64,000 nt of DNA from Geoalkalibacter sp. Lineage in GTDB: Bacteria > Desulfobacterota > Desulfuromonadia > Desulfuromonadales > Geoalkalibacteraceae. The notes under the pieces were generated by a model. The model was not told the origin of the DNA. It ran no database searches and saw only the letters and a list, made by a program, of their open reading frames with translations. Both the position numbers and the translations under genes were made by a program. Shown here piece after piece: positions 53,099 through 61,704 of the stretch. Positions within the stretch are counted from its first letter, which is position 1; every line of letters starts with the position of its first letter. The stretch is from assembly GCF_030605225.1 (NCBI RefSeq), contig NZ_JAUWAV010000009.1, positions 1 through 64,000 of the forward strand, in the 5' to 3' direction.

Positions 53099-53932
53099 CT
53101 AGAGGGTGGCGAGGGTGCGGGCGATGCCTTCCAGGCCGGTCAGGCCTCCGCAACTCAGGCTGAGATGGGGCGCCGCAATTTGCCCCTCGCGGGGATTGAT
53201 GCGGATGACCTTGGCGCCGTAGCGATAGCCGAGTTCCTCGCTGAGATAGCGGATGGTGGGAATCGCCGTGCCCGCGCCCATCTCCACCACGGCCAGGCGC
53301 TCATCGCGGTGATCGCAGAGAAAGGCGTCGAAGTTGTGCTCCTGTCGGCGCGTGCGGTCGCTGAGCCAGGAAAAATCGCTGAACATGAGGATATTGGGGC
53401 GCGCCGTGCCGCCGCAGTGGATGCAGCGGGGAATCGTTTGGGCGCGCATGGTGTTAAGATCGACGTCGATCTGTTCCTGATTGGGCCAGATGGCACTGCC
53501 GCAGGGTTCGAGGCACTGCAGGTGGTGAATGGAGCCATGCACCTCGAGGATTTTCGCCTCGTCGAAGCCGGCCTTCTGAAACTGCCCATCGACGTTGGAG
53601 GTCACCACGAAATGGTCCAGTTGGAAGCGGGCGATCCATTCCAGCAGCAGGGCAAATCCGGCGTGGGGCAGGGTTTTTCGGTAAAGGTTGGTGCGATGGC
53701 CGTAGAAACCCCAGCCGAAGGCCGGATCGCTGCGGAAGTGATAGGGATTGGCGGCATCGACGAAGCTCAGGCCGAGCCGCTCGTACATGGGATAGGCCTT
53801 CCAGAAGCCGTGGTCGCCGCGAAAGTCGGGCAAGCCGGAATCCACGCCCATGCCGGCACCGGCGGTGATGACCAGGGCCTCGGCCTCGGCGATCGCCTTG
53901 GCCGCTTCACGGAATCTGTCCTCAAGATTCAT
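53099..53932 (-). CDS. Sir2-family NAD-dependent deacylase
   Basis: This sirtuin has 277 aa. The NAD-binding motif is GAGMGVDSGLPDFRG, the ribose-binding stretch is TSNVDGQFQKAG, and the catalytic histidine lies in EVHGSIH. Zinc cysteines appear as a C-x3-C and a C-x2-C pair (LQCLEPCG, CIHCGG), slightly different from the usual two C-x2-C pairs. It removes acyl groups from lysines using NAD. GGGGG lies upstream of the ATG. It is translated just before pncB, giving an NAD-cycling unit. Confidence 0.9.
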   Translation of the reverse strand: MNLEDRFREAAKAIAEAEALVITAGAGMGVDSGLPDFRGDHGFWKAYPMYERLGLSFVDAANPYHFRSDPAFGWGFYGHRTNLYRKTLPHAGFALLLEWIARFQLDHFVVTSNVDGQFQKAGFDEAKILEVHGSIHHLQCLEPCGSAIWPNQEQIDVDLNTMRAQTIPRCIHCGGTARPNILMFSDFSWLSDRTRRQEHNFDAFLCDHRDERLAVVEMGAGTAIPTIRYLSEELGYRYGAKVIRINPREGQIAAPHLSLSCGGLTGLEGIARTLATL

Positions 53933-54051
53933 GGCTTTCCCCCTTTCATCGGCGGTGGAATTCCCGGGACGCAGACGAAGGGCTAATTCCCCCTCCAGGC
54001 GGCTTTCGGCTTTGATCCGCGTTGATCCTGAAAATCCGCGTCCCCAAGTCT

Positions 54052-54537
54052 TTATGAAATCGCCACACTGACGGCTACCGGTTTAAGCACGCGCAGCAGG
54101 TCGTTCGGAGTGATCTCGACGAGAAAGCCGCGCTTGCCGCCGTTGATGTAGATGCGCGGCAACTCGGCGATGCTTGCTTCCATATAGACCGGCATGGCTT
54201 TGCGTACGGCAAAGGGCGAGGTGCCGCCCACCAGATAGCCCGTATGGCGGTGGGCCGCATCGGGGGCGCAGGCGCTGACGCCGCGTGCGCCGATCTGCCG
54301 GGCCAACTCCCGGGTCGACACCTGGCGATCGCCGTGCATGAGGACGATCAGAGGGTTTTTCCCATCATCTTCCATGATCAGGGTCTTGATCACCGCATGC
54401 TCATCCACGCCCAGTTCCCGCGCCGAGACGGCGGTGCCGCCCTTTTCCTCGTAGGTGTAGAGACGGGGGATGAAGTCGACGTTTTCCTGGCGCAGCAGGC
54501 GCACGGCAGGGGTGACGGGGGTTTTGTCCTTGGCCAT
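54052..54537 (-). CDS. ybaK: Cys-tRNA(Pro)/Cys-tRNA(Cys) deacylase YbaK
   Basis: This 161-aa trans-editing enzyme hydrolyses mischarged Cys-tRNA(Pro). YbaK-family marks include TPAVRLLRQENVDF at the start, the catalytic lysine in AVIKTLIM, GYLVGGTSPFAVRKAMPVYME and GKRGFLVEITP. Length and order match EbsC/YbaK. AGGATTTCTT lies before the ATG. It lies between a rhomboid protease gene and the sirtuin on the minus strand, probably in one run. Confidence 0.92.
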   Translation of the reverse strand: MAKDKTPVTPAVRLLRQENVDFIPRLYTYEEKGGTAVSARELGVDEHAVIKTLIMEDDGKNPLIVLMHGDRQVSTRELARQIGARGVSACAPDAAHRHTGYLVGGTSPFAVRKAMPVYMEASIAELPRIYINGGKRGFLVEITPNDLLRVLKPVAVSVAIS

Positions 54538-54599
54538 AAGAAATCCTGCAAATCAGGGAAGACGGATTCTCCCGTCCTCGCGCATCCAGGCGTTTTGTC

Positions 54600-55334
54600 C
54601 TAAAACCACGACCAGACAAGGCCGAGCAGACTCAGCACCACCAGGGCCGTGCAGAAGATCGCAAGGCCCTTGAGCAGGGGAGCGATGCGGCGCTGGGCGG
54701 GAAAGCGCACGGGCATGAGCAGGCCGAGGATCGCTCCGCCGACGGCCCCGCCCAGGTGGCCGGCGTTGTCCGCGCCCACCAGCAGGCCGAAAATAAACGC
54801 GAACACCGCCCACTGAGCCATGAAGTTGCGCATTTGGATGGCGATGGAGGTGCCGATGCGGTGGTAGTAAGCCACGGAAAAACCGATCAGCCCGAACAGC
54901 GCTCCCGAAGCGCCGACCACCGGCGTCATGGGGTGCCAGAACAGACCGGCGAGAGTGCCGGTGATGGCGGTAAAGACGTAGAGGACGATGAAGGGCGCCT
55001 TGCCGATTTCAAATTCCAGGCGCGGCCCCACCATGTAGAGCACCACCATGTTGAAGGCCAGGTGAATCAGGCCGCCGTGGGTGAAGGCGTAAGTGATGCA
55101 GCGCCACCACTGGTTCTGATTGAGGACCAGGGGCCAGAACTGAGCGCCCCAGTGAACGAGCAACTGAGTCGGCGGACTCATGATGGCTTTCATCTGCAAG
55201 CCCATGACCGTGCCGTGCAGCACCATGAGGGTGAAGAGAATCAGGTTGATGAAAATCAGGGTGCGGGCCACGGACAGATCCTCGGATCGTCCACTGCCGG
55301 AGAGATAGCGTTTGAACGTGCGTTGCCAGGTCAC
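54600..55334 (-). CDS. Rhomboid-family intramembrane serine protease
   Basis: This membrane protease has 244 aa and about six helices. The Ser nucleophile is in GASGALFGLIGF and the His in NAGHLGGAVGGAI; the HGGLIHLAFNMVVLY block provides the WR/HxxxN region. It cleaves membrane proteins inside the bilayer. The frame is open well upstream with an ATG at 55355, but AAGGAG lies nine bases before the GTG at 55334 (VTWQRTFKRYL). The sequence between the two starts is the ribosome site itself, so I use the GTG. Confidence 0.88.
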   Translation of the reverse strand: MTWQRTFKRYLSGSGRSEDLSVARTLIFINLILFTLMVLHGTVMGLQMKAIMSPPTQLLVHWGAQFWPLVLNQNQWWRCITYAFTHGGLIHLAFNMVVLYMVGPRLEFEIGKAPFIVLYVFTAITGTLAGLFWHPMTPVVGASGALFGLIGFSVAYYHRIGTSIAIQMRNFMAQWAVFAFIFGLLVGADNAGHLGGAVGGAILGLLMPVRFPAQRRIAPLLKGLAIFCTALVVLSLLGLVWSWF

Positions 55335-55506
55335 CAGTAAGAACTCCTTTTTCATGCGAGGATGCCCAAAGACTACCCCAGGGCCTGGAAATCGGCAAGG
55401 CGAAGCTGGTGCTGTCCGCCATTTTGGCCCTGGGCGCGGTGGCGCGGGGCGAGTAAACTGGTTTCTGATGTAGCGGGAGTTTTTCCCTGGATGAAAGGAG
55501 CAGAGA

Positions 55507-56319
55507 ATGCGCGTCGCCTGTGTGCAAATGTGTTCCGGGGCCGAGGTTGCGGTCAATCTTGATGCGGCCGCGACACTTCTGGCGGAGGCAGCAGGCCAGG
55601 GGGCGCGGCTGGCGCTGCTGCCGGAAAATTTCTCCTTCATGAGCCCCGATTCCAGTCTTAAGCGCGGGATCGCGGAAGAGGTCGGACCTGCCGTGGTGCT
55701 GCCCTTTCTCGCCGAGATGGCCCGTCGCCACGCCCTCTATGTGGTCGGAGGCTCGCTGCTGTTGGCCGGCAAGGAGGGCAAGCTGCGCAACGCCTGCCCG
55801 GTGTTCGCTCCGGACGGGAGTTGCCTGGCGGTTTATGACAAGATCCATCTCTTCGATGTCGATCTGCCCAACGAGAGCCACCGTGAGTCCGAGCTGATCG
55901 AACCCGGCGTCGAGCCGCGGGCGGTGGATATCGAGGGGTGGCTCCTGGGGCTGAGCATCTGCTACGACCTGCGTTTTCCCGAGCTTTATCGTCGGTATGC
56001 CCGGGACGGCTGTCAACTGCTCAGCGTGCCCTCCGCCTTTACCGTTCCCACCGGGCAAGCTCACTGGGAGATCTTGCTGCGCGCCCGCGCCATCGAAAAC
56101 CAGGCCTATGTGCTGGCCCCCGCCCAGGGTGGAATCCATCCGGGCGGGCGGCGCACCTGGGGGCATACCCTGATCATCGACCCCTGGGGCACGGTTCTCG
56201 CCGAATTGCGCGAGGCGCCGGCGGGACAGGGCGGCGTGGTGTTGGCGGATCTGGATGCGCAGCGCCTGTGGGAGGTGCGTGGCCGCCTGCCGGCGCTCGG
56301 ACATCGGCGCCTGGACTAG
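55507..56319 (+). CDS. Nitrilase-superfamily carbon-nitrogen hydrolase
   Basis: This 270-aa protein has the Glu-Lys-Cys triad: LLPENFSF, YDKIHLFDVDLPNE and LSICYDLRFPELYRR. The sequence is closest to the Nit1/Nit2 (omega-amidase or deaminated-glutathione amidase) branch of the superfamily. Substrate is inferred only. AAAGGAGCAGAGA precedes the ATG. It lies downstream of no obvious partner; the rhomboid gene is divergent. Confidence 0.9.
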   Translation: MRVACVQMCSGAEVAVNLDAAATLLAEAAGQGARLALLPENFSFMSPDSSLKRGIAEEVGPAVVLPFLAEMARRHALYVVGGSLLLAGKEGKLRNACPVFAPDGSCLAVYDKIHLFDVDLPNESHRESELIEPGVEPRAVDIEGWLLGLSICYDLRFPELYRRYARDGCQLLSVPSAFTVPTGQAHWEILLRARAIENQAYVLAPAQGGIHPGGRRTWGHTLIIDPWGTVLAELREAPAGQGGVVLADLDAQRLWEVRGRLPALGHRRLD

Positions 56320-56338
56320 AAAAAACCGCGGCCTGCCC

Positions 56339-56366
56339 TTGGGATTAGGGAATTTTTCCCTATAAT
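56339..56366 (+). promoter_or_regulatory. Promoter of the L,D-transpeptidase gene
   Basis: TTGGGA (56339-56344), 16 bases and a consensus TATAAT (56361-56366). The start would fall about 80 bases before the ATG at 56452. Confidence 0.6.
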
Positions 56367-56451
56367 TAAACCCATGGCGCAAGAAAATCCCTTTGCCGTG
56401 GGCGGCAAACAAAGTAGAATTGTTTGAGGTTTTTAATTTTGTGGGGCATTT

Positions 56452-58176
56452 ATGAACCGTCTTCGGTACCCTTTACTTCTTTCCGCAATCTTGACCTTGA
56501 TGCTGGCCCTTGTGTCCCGCTCCGCGCCGGGTGAGCCCATATCGCAGGGCGCGGGGGCGCCAATTCAGGACCTTTTGATCGGCGCCCCCAAGGTCGGGCT
56601 CGTCGTGGGCGAGGAGAGGATCCTTCCGCATGACGAGGTGCCCACCTTTTATGCCCAGCGCGATCACGCGCCCGCCTGGTTCGACGCAGGGGCCCTCTCT
56701 CCGCAGGCGGAACCGCTGTTGTCCGAGCTGCGGGCCGCCGACCAGCATGGGTTGAATACCCAGGATTATCATCTGGCGGCCATCGCCGTCTTGCTGGCCA
56801 AGGTTCAAGGCGCGGCGCCTCAGGACCTCCTCGCGGATTCCTTGTCGGCGGCGCAACTCGATGTGTTGCTCACCCATGCCTTTTTGCTGCATGCCGCGCG
56901 ACTGACATCCGGTCAGGTCGACCCCAATCGCCTGTTCCCCGGTGAATGGCAGGTGCAGCTGCGCAAGGCCGATGGGGTTGCGGTGCTTGGCGCCGCCCTG
57001 GCAAGCGGGCAGGTCGGCGAAGCGCTGCGCGGCCTGAGCCCTCCTCAATCGGGGTATGCCAAGCTGCGCGAGGTTTTGGGCGATTATCGGCGGATCGCCG
57101 AGCAGGGGGGCTGGCCCGAGGTGCCGGACGGCCCTACGCTGCGGCGCGGCGAGAGCGATCCGCGGGTGCCGCTGCTGCGCGAACGTTTGTGGATCAGCGG
57201 CGATCTCAAGGCGCTGCCCGAGGAGCAGGGTGACCTCTACGACGCCGAAACCGCGGCCGCCGTTTGGCGTTTTCAGCGGCGCCACGGCTTGAGCGCCGAT
57301 CGCGTCGTCGGCCCCAAGACCCTCGCCGAGCTCAATCGCCCGGTGGAGGAGCGCATCCGCCAGATCGAACTCAACCTGGAGCGTTACCGCTGGCTGCCCA
57401 AGGACCTGGGGCGGCGGCATATCCGCGTGAATATCGCCGATTTTACCCTGCAGGTGATCGAAGCAGAGCAGGTGGTGATGCGCATGCCCGTGGTGGTCGG
57501 CACCCATGTGCGTAAAACGCCGGTGTTTTCCGGGCGCATGACCTATCTCGAATTCGCCCCCTATTGGGGTGTGCCGCCGACCATTCTCGCCAAGGACAAG
57601 CTGCCGCGCCTGCGCAAGGATCCCGGCTATTTCGATGCCAACCATTATGAAATCCTGCCCTGGCAAGGACCGCCCGGCGCGCGGATTCACCCCGATGACA
57701 TCGACTGGCGGCGGGTGACGGCGCGCAGTTTCCCCGGCCTGCTGCGGCAGCGGCCCGGCCCCTGGAATCCCCTGGGCCAGGTGAAATTCATGTTCCCCAA
57801 CGAATTTGATATCTACCTGCACGACACGCCCGACCGCCATCTGTTCCGCCAGGCGCAGCGCACCTTCAGCTCGGGCTGCATCCGCATTCAGCGCCCAGCC
57901 GACCTGGCCCAGTACCTGCTCGAGGACGACCCCCAGTGGGATTGCGAGCGTCTGCACCTGGCTCTCAATGCCTCCGAACCCCAGCGGGTCATGCTCCGGC
58001 GGCCGATGCCCGTGCATCTGCTCTACTTCACCGCCTGGGTCGATGCCGAAGGGATCGTGCAGTTTCGCCGCGACCTCTATGAGCGCGACGCCGTCCTCGA
58101 TCTGGCCCTGCGCAAGCATCAGGATGCCTCGCGCCTCGCGCGGCTTTCCCCTGAAGGTCCGACTCTCGGCAACTAA
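56452..58176 (+). CDS. L,D-transpeptidase (YcbB/LdtD-like)
   Basis: This periplasmic enzyme of 574 aa makes 3-3 peptidoglycan cross-links. It has an N-terminal signal or anchor (about 5-24), a scaffold domain, a peptidoglycan-binding domain (about 240-300; YDAETAAAVWRFQRRHGL), and a YkuD catalytic domain (about 325-520) with HDTP and the cysteine motif SSGCIRI. The inserted loop between them is typical of the LdtD group. The ATG at 56452 follows an AT-rich leader without a strong ribosome site. It stands alone with its own promoter. Confidence 0.92.
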   Translation: MNRLRYPLLLSAILTLMLALVSRSAPGEPISQGAGAPIQDLLIGAPKVGLVVGEERILPHDEVPTFYAQRDHAPAWFDAGALSPQAEPLLSELRAADQHGLNTQDYHLAAIAVLLAKVQGAAPQDLLADSLSAAQLDVLLTHAFLLHAARLTSGQVDPNRLFPGEWQVQLRKADGVAVLGAALASGQVGEALRGLSPPQSGYAKLREVLGDYRRIAEQGGWPEVPDGPTLRRGESDPRVPLLRERLWISGDLKALPEEQGDLYDAETAAAVWRFQRRHGLSADRVVGPKTLAELNRPVEERIRQIELNLERYRWLPKDLGRRHIRVNIADFTLQVIEAEQVVMRMPVVVGTHVRKTPVFSGRMTYLEFAPYWGVPPTILAKDKLPRLRKDPGYFDANHYEILPWQGPPGARIHPDDIDWRRVTARSFPGLLRQRPGPWNPLGQVKFMFPNEFDIYLHDTPDRHLFRQAQRTFSSGCIRIQRPADLAQYLLEDDPQWDCERLHLALNASEPQRVMLRRPMPVHLLYFTAWVDAEGIVQFRRDLYERDAVLDLALRKHQDASRLARLSPEGPTLGN

Positions 58177-58204
58177 AAAACCAGTCCCTGCATATTCCAA
58201 AAGC

Positions 58205-58234
58205 AAAACGCCGTCGCGATGCCTCGCGACGGCG
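58205..58234 (-). terminator. Terminator of the alkaline phosphatase gene
   Basis: A perfect ten-base stem CGCCGTCGCG/CGCGACGGCG with a six-base loop is followed on the minus strand by TTTT GC TTTT. Confidence 0.85.
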
Positions 58235-58264
58235 CCTTGAGCCCATCAATCCGCAAGTGATTCT

Positions 58265-59848
58265 CTAGCGGGCGCCTCCGACACTTTTCCCCGAAACAAA
58301 GGAATTGCGGGGCATTCCGGGCAGCCAGCCTTCGTATTGCCAATCGAGAGCAAAGTCCTTCATGGCTTCGAAAATGTGGGTGTTGTCGACGATGGTGGTG
58401 CCGGGATACCAGGCCCCTTCATAGAGGCTGAAAAGCTCGGCGGCCGCTCCTTGGACGTAGAGGCTCACCAGTTCGTTGGTGTGGCTGCCGGTGCCGTAGG
58501 TGACCTTGGGCTCGACACCGGGCGCGGCGGATTGATTCCAAGCGAGAATTTCATTGGCGGCCGGCAGTTCCCCCTTGCCCAGGGGCAGGGCGGGGTTCAG
58601 GCGCATGTAGCTGTTGCCGTGGTCACTGGTCACGAGGAGCAGGGTGTTGCTCCAATCCAGTTGGTCACCGGGCTGGTTGATGAAGGTGATTGCGGCCTTG
58701 ACGGCCTCGTGCAGGTCGTGCACCGTGCCCATCATCCAAAAATAGTCGTTGGCATGATTCGCCCAGTCGATATCGCCCTGCTCAACCATCAGGAACAGGC
58801 CGTTTTCGTTGGTACTAAGCACTTCCAGGGCAGCCGTGGTGGCGGTGGCGAGAGTCGGGTTTTCGATGGTGGCAGCTTCAACGGTCGGCTGGCCGGGATT
58901 GTGGAAAACCAGGGGTGGCTCGAAATTGCCGCCGGCGCCGCCAAACAGACCGAAAAGCTTCTGGCCGTTTTTCTTGGCCTCTTTGGCGCCGGCTAGCAGC
59001 GCCTGGTTGGCATCGACACCCGGCTGACGGTCGACGAAGACATATTCGCTGCCGGCCTGCAACTCATCGTAGAGCGCCCGCGACATGAAGCCGGAGTTGT
59101 AATCGATATGGCCGCCGCCGATGACCACCTCGGGTTGGGTCACCTGAATGATTTCGTCGGCGATGCCCAGCCCCTGGTAGCCGCCGCGGCCGGTGAAGTA
59201 GTTGTTGCGGCTGACATTGTGGGAAACGAAGGCCGCCGGGGTCGCATGGCTGAAGGGCACGGTGCTGACCACGCCGATGGACATTCCGCGTTGCTCGCGC
59301 ACCAGCTCGGCGATGGTTTTCACCGCGCCGTCGGAGGGATCCTTGGAACGCCAGGCGATGTTGCCGTCGTCGGTTTTAACGCCGGCGGCTATGGCCGTGC
59401 CCGCGGAGGCCGAGTCGGTGGCAAAGCGCGGGCGCAGGAAATAATTGTCCTCGCCGGTTTTGTCCAGGGGATAGCGCTCGAAACCGCCGCGATTGGCGTC
59501 ATAGCCGACGGCCGGATCGAAGTTGTCGTAGGCGAAGGGCGCGGCACCGAGTTGACGGGCATAGCCGTTGTAGGTCGTGACGTCCCAGGTGGCCACCGGT
59601 ACTTCATAGTCGAGTTGGTTCCACACCAGACCGAAGTCTTCCCCGGTCAGGTAGCGGCTGTAGGCGACTTCATGCTCAAGTTGCATGCCGTCGCCGATGA
59701 ACAGGATGATGTTTTTGACTTGCGCGGCCTTGTGCGGTGGCGTCGCCATGCCTCGATTGCCGTTGTTTGCGAAGCACAGCCCAGGGATGAGCAGCGCCAG
59801 CAAGGCGAGGTTGATGGCTTTTCTTTTACCGCGAATCTTGCAGATCAT
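58265..59848 (-). CDS. Secreted alkaline phosphatase (PhoA family)
   Basis: This 527-aa phosphomonoesterase has a signal peptide (about 1-27, LALLALLIPGLCFA). The catalytic serine lies in DSASAGTA, and metal ligands are seen in FIGDGM, EQGDIDWANHAND, TSDHGN and GTGSHTNE. The sequence belongs to the alkaline phosphatase superfamily, PhoA branch, with a long central insert. GGAGG lies before the ATG. Upstream direct repeats of GGTTGACGA suggest phosphate-responsive control. Confidence in the family is high; substrate range is unknown. Confidence 0.92.
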   Translation of the reverse strand: MICKIRGKRKAINLALLALLIPGLCFANNGNRGMATPPHKAAQVKNIILFIGDGMQLEHEVAYSRYLTGEDFGLVWNQLDYEVPVATWDVTTYNGYARQLGAAPFAYDNFDPAVGYDANRGGFERYPLDKTGEDNYFLRPRFATDSASAGTAIAAGVKTDDGNIAWRSKDPSDGAVKTIAELVREQRGMSIGVVSTVPFSHATPAAFVSHNVSRNNYFTGRGGYQGLGIADEIIQVTQPEVVIGGGHIDYNSGFMSRALYDELQAGSEYVFVDRQPGVDANQALLAGAKEAKKNGQKLFGLFGGAGGNFEPPLVFHNPGQPTVEAATIENPTLATATTAALEVLSTNENGLFLMVEQGDIDWANHANDYFWMMGTVHDLHEAVKAAITFINQPGDQLDWSNTLLLVTSDHGNSYMRLNPALPLGKGELPAANEILAWNQSAAPGVEPKVTYGTGSHTNELVSLYVQGAAAELFSLYEGAWYPGTTIVDNTHIFEAMKDFALDWQYEGWLPGMPRNSFVSGKSVGGAR

Positions 59849-59887
59849 TGGTTTTCCTCCCTTTTTCCACAGGTTTTTGCCGTTGAA

Positions 59888-59994
59888 TGACGAGGGTTGA
59901 CGACAGCAGGAGCGATGGGCTAAAGGGAAAATAGGAAGGAAGGATTATGGGATTGTTGTCCGGGGGTTAAACTTTGATGAGTCCTGGTTGACGA
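59888..59994 (-). promoter_or_regulatory. TCGTCAACC repeats upstream of the alkaline phosphatase gene
   Basis: On the minus strand TCGTCAACC occurs at 59994-59986 and 59903-59895, and TCGTCA again at 59893-59888, ten bases after the latter. Adjacent TGTCGTCA/CTCGTCAT resembles, loosely, the direct repeats of PhoB boxes. A CATAAT lies near the middle of the gap. Confidence 0.4.
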
Positions 59995-59995
59995 T

Positions 59996-61162
59996 TTAAA
60001 TCAAATCCTTAAGCCAGCGAAAGGCGACAAAGGTGCCGGCGGTGGACCCCAGGGAGGAGAGGAAGAACACCAGCAGCACCCGCGCCAGGCGATTGCTCCA
60101 CCAGCCGCGCCAGGAAACCAGGTCGTCGCCGACGCGCTCCATGTCGCGCACCGTCGGCGGCGCGACCATGACCTGCACCAGACCGGTGACGAATCCCGCG
60201 CCGATGGTTGGGTTGAGGGAAGTGACCGGCGCGGCGCAAAAGGCGCTAATAATGGTCAGGGGATGGCCCAGGGCGATCAGCGCCCCCAGGGCCGAGAGCC
60301 CCCCGTTGGCCAGTACCCAGGCGGTTGCGGCACCGGCCATCTGGTCGCGATTACCGAGAAAAAAACCCAGCACGAAAAGGGATACCACCACCGCCGGAAT
60401 GATCCAGGGAAGGATTTTGGAGATGACCGGCTTGGGCGGCACCCGGGAAATCTCGCGGATGGTTTCCTCGCTGATGTCGCGCTCGAGCAGTTGCAAAATG
60501 CCGGGAACATGGGCGGCGCCGACCACCGCCACGATTTTTTGGCCCGGCGCGTTGCGGATGTGGTAGGCCATGTAGGTGTCGCGCTCATCCACCAGAATGG
60601 TTTTTACCGAGGGCAGCATGCGGCTCATTTCCTCGAGCATGGCCGAGAGAGTGTCGGTCTGGCGCAGGCGTGCCAACTCCTCCTCGCTGACCTTGTGTGA
60701 TTCGAAGAGGCTGGCCACCAGCGACCCCATGAGTTGCGCCTTCTTCCACAGGCTGGTTTTGCGCCACACCCGCAGCAGGGTGGTGCGAATGTTGCGGTCC
60801 ACCAGTTCCACCCGCGCGCCCAGCCCTTCGGCGGCCTCGGCCGCGGCCGCCAATTCCGCGCCGGGACGGATGCCGGTCTGTAAGCCCATCCGTTTCTGAA
60901 AAGCGGCCAGGGCCAGATTGGTCATGAGGTAGGGCACCTGGCCGCGCTTGATGACCTCGCGCAGGTTGAGGGATTCCCACTGGTTGCTGTTTTTGAGAGC
61001 CTGCAGGCGTTGAGCGTCCAGTTCGACGCAGACGGTCTCGGGCTGCTCCTCGCGGATAACCCGCGAGACGGTTTCCACGGATTCCCGGGAAATATGCGCC
61101 GTGCCGATGAGGATGATGTCCTTGTCGGCGATGGCAATGCGATGAATGTCGGATTGTTCCAT
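59996..61162 (-). CDS. TraB/PrgY-family membrane protein
   Basis: This 388-aa protein has an N-terminal TIKI/TraB domain (about 1-230) with the signature GTAHISRESVETV and the second conserved site AHVPGI. Four hydrophobic segments in the C-terminal 140 residues follow. Bacterial TraB/PrgY proteins reduce peptide pheromone activity in Enterococcus and may be metallopeptidases; the function here is unknown. The ATG at 61162 starts at MEQSDIHR; the frame extends 16 codons upstream. Confidence 0.85.
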   Translation of the reverse strand: MEQSDIHRIAIADKDIILIGTAHISRESVETVSRVIREEQPETVCVELDAQRLQALKNSNQWESLNLREVIKRGQVPYLMTNLALAAFQKRMGLQTGIRPGAELAAAAEAAEGLGARVELVDRNIRTTLLRVWRKTSLWKKAQLMGSLVASLFESHKVSEEELARLRQTDTLSAMLEEMSRMLPSVKTILVDERDTYMAYHIRNAPGQKIVAVVGAAHVPGILQLLERDISEETIREISRVPPKPVISKILPWIIPAVVVSLFVLGFFLGNRDQMAGAATAWVLANGGLSALGALIALGHPLTIISAFCAAPVTSLNPTIGAGFVTGLVQVMVAPPTVRDMERVGDDLVSWRGWWSNRLARVLLVFFLSSLGSTAGTFVAFRWLKDLI

Positions 61163-61282
61163 GGAAAAGCCGGTCCCTTCGAAAACGTTTTCAGCGCGGC
61201 ATGGTACCACAGGTGGGCGGGGAAAGCGAAAAGGATTCCTTGGCCGGATTGGCGCGTCGCCGGCGGAAGGCGTGAGGAATTG

Positions 61283-61291
61283 TGATATAAT
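61283..61291 (+). promoter_or_regulatory. Extended -10 promoter of the small gene
   Basis: TGATATAAT is a perfect extended -10. The transcript would begin near 61298, giving a 125-base leader that holds a CGAACC-CT-GGTTCG hairpin (61335-61348). Confidence 0.55.
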
Positions 61292-61422
61292 GAGTCATGT
61301 ATTGGCGGTGCAGGAACAATGGCCAAAAATTTCCCGAACCCTGGTTCGAGAGTCGGGATCGGTCGACGAAAGGTTTAAAGTCAGGGATCATTCGAAACGC
61401 TTAGGAATAGCGGGAGGACGTC

Positions 61423-61635
61423 ATGAAAAAAGATCGGTTCGATTATCTTTGTCAGGAAGCACAGGCCGGAAACGATGCCTTTGTGTTCAATCCCCTGCGC
61501 GAGGAAGACGGCCGGGTGTTGAGTTGTTCCATCGATCATCTGGTGGTGGAAACCAGTGACGGAGACAAGCGTTGCTGGGATTTTCGCGAATGTGATGAGA
61601 TCAGTCGCGACAAGGGAGAGTTTCCTTATCGGTAA
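61423..61635 (+). CDS. Small conserved hypothetical protein
   Basis: I do not recognise this acidic 70-aa protein. It has a predicted beta-rich core (VLSCSIDHLVVETSDGDKRCWDFREC) and charged termini. There is no membrane segment. GGGAGG lies before the ATG at 61423. It has its own promoter, a structured 125-base leader and a terminator shared with the 6S RNA gene on the opposite strand, so it is a self-contained unit. Confidence 0.75.
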   Translation: MKKDRFDYLCQEAQAGNDAFVFNPLREEDGRVLSCSIDHLVVETSDGDKRCWDFRECDEISRDKGEFPYR

Positions 61636-61672
61636 ATCGCCCGGCCGGTCCTCTGTCCCCAGCCGGGACGAC

Positions 61673-61704
61673 AAAAAGGCGCTCGCGATCGCGGCGCCTT
61701 TTTT
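61673..61704. terminator. Bidirectional terminator shared by the small gene and 6S RNA
   Basis: AAAAAGGCGC and GCGCCTTTTTT flank a self-complementary CGCGATCGCG centre. It serves the plus-strand small gene and the minus-strand 6S RNA. Confidence 0.88.

Noticed and set aside
55362-55460. Protein-like 3' end (IGKAKLVLSAILALGA) before the nitrilase gene
   Set aside because: The frame has no start or ribosome site and overlaps the rhomboid 5' region; it could be a gene remnant but support is too thin.
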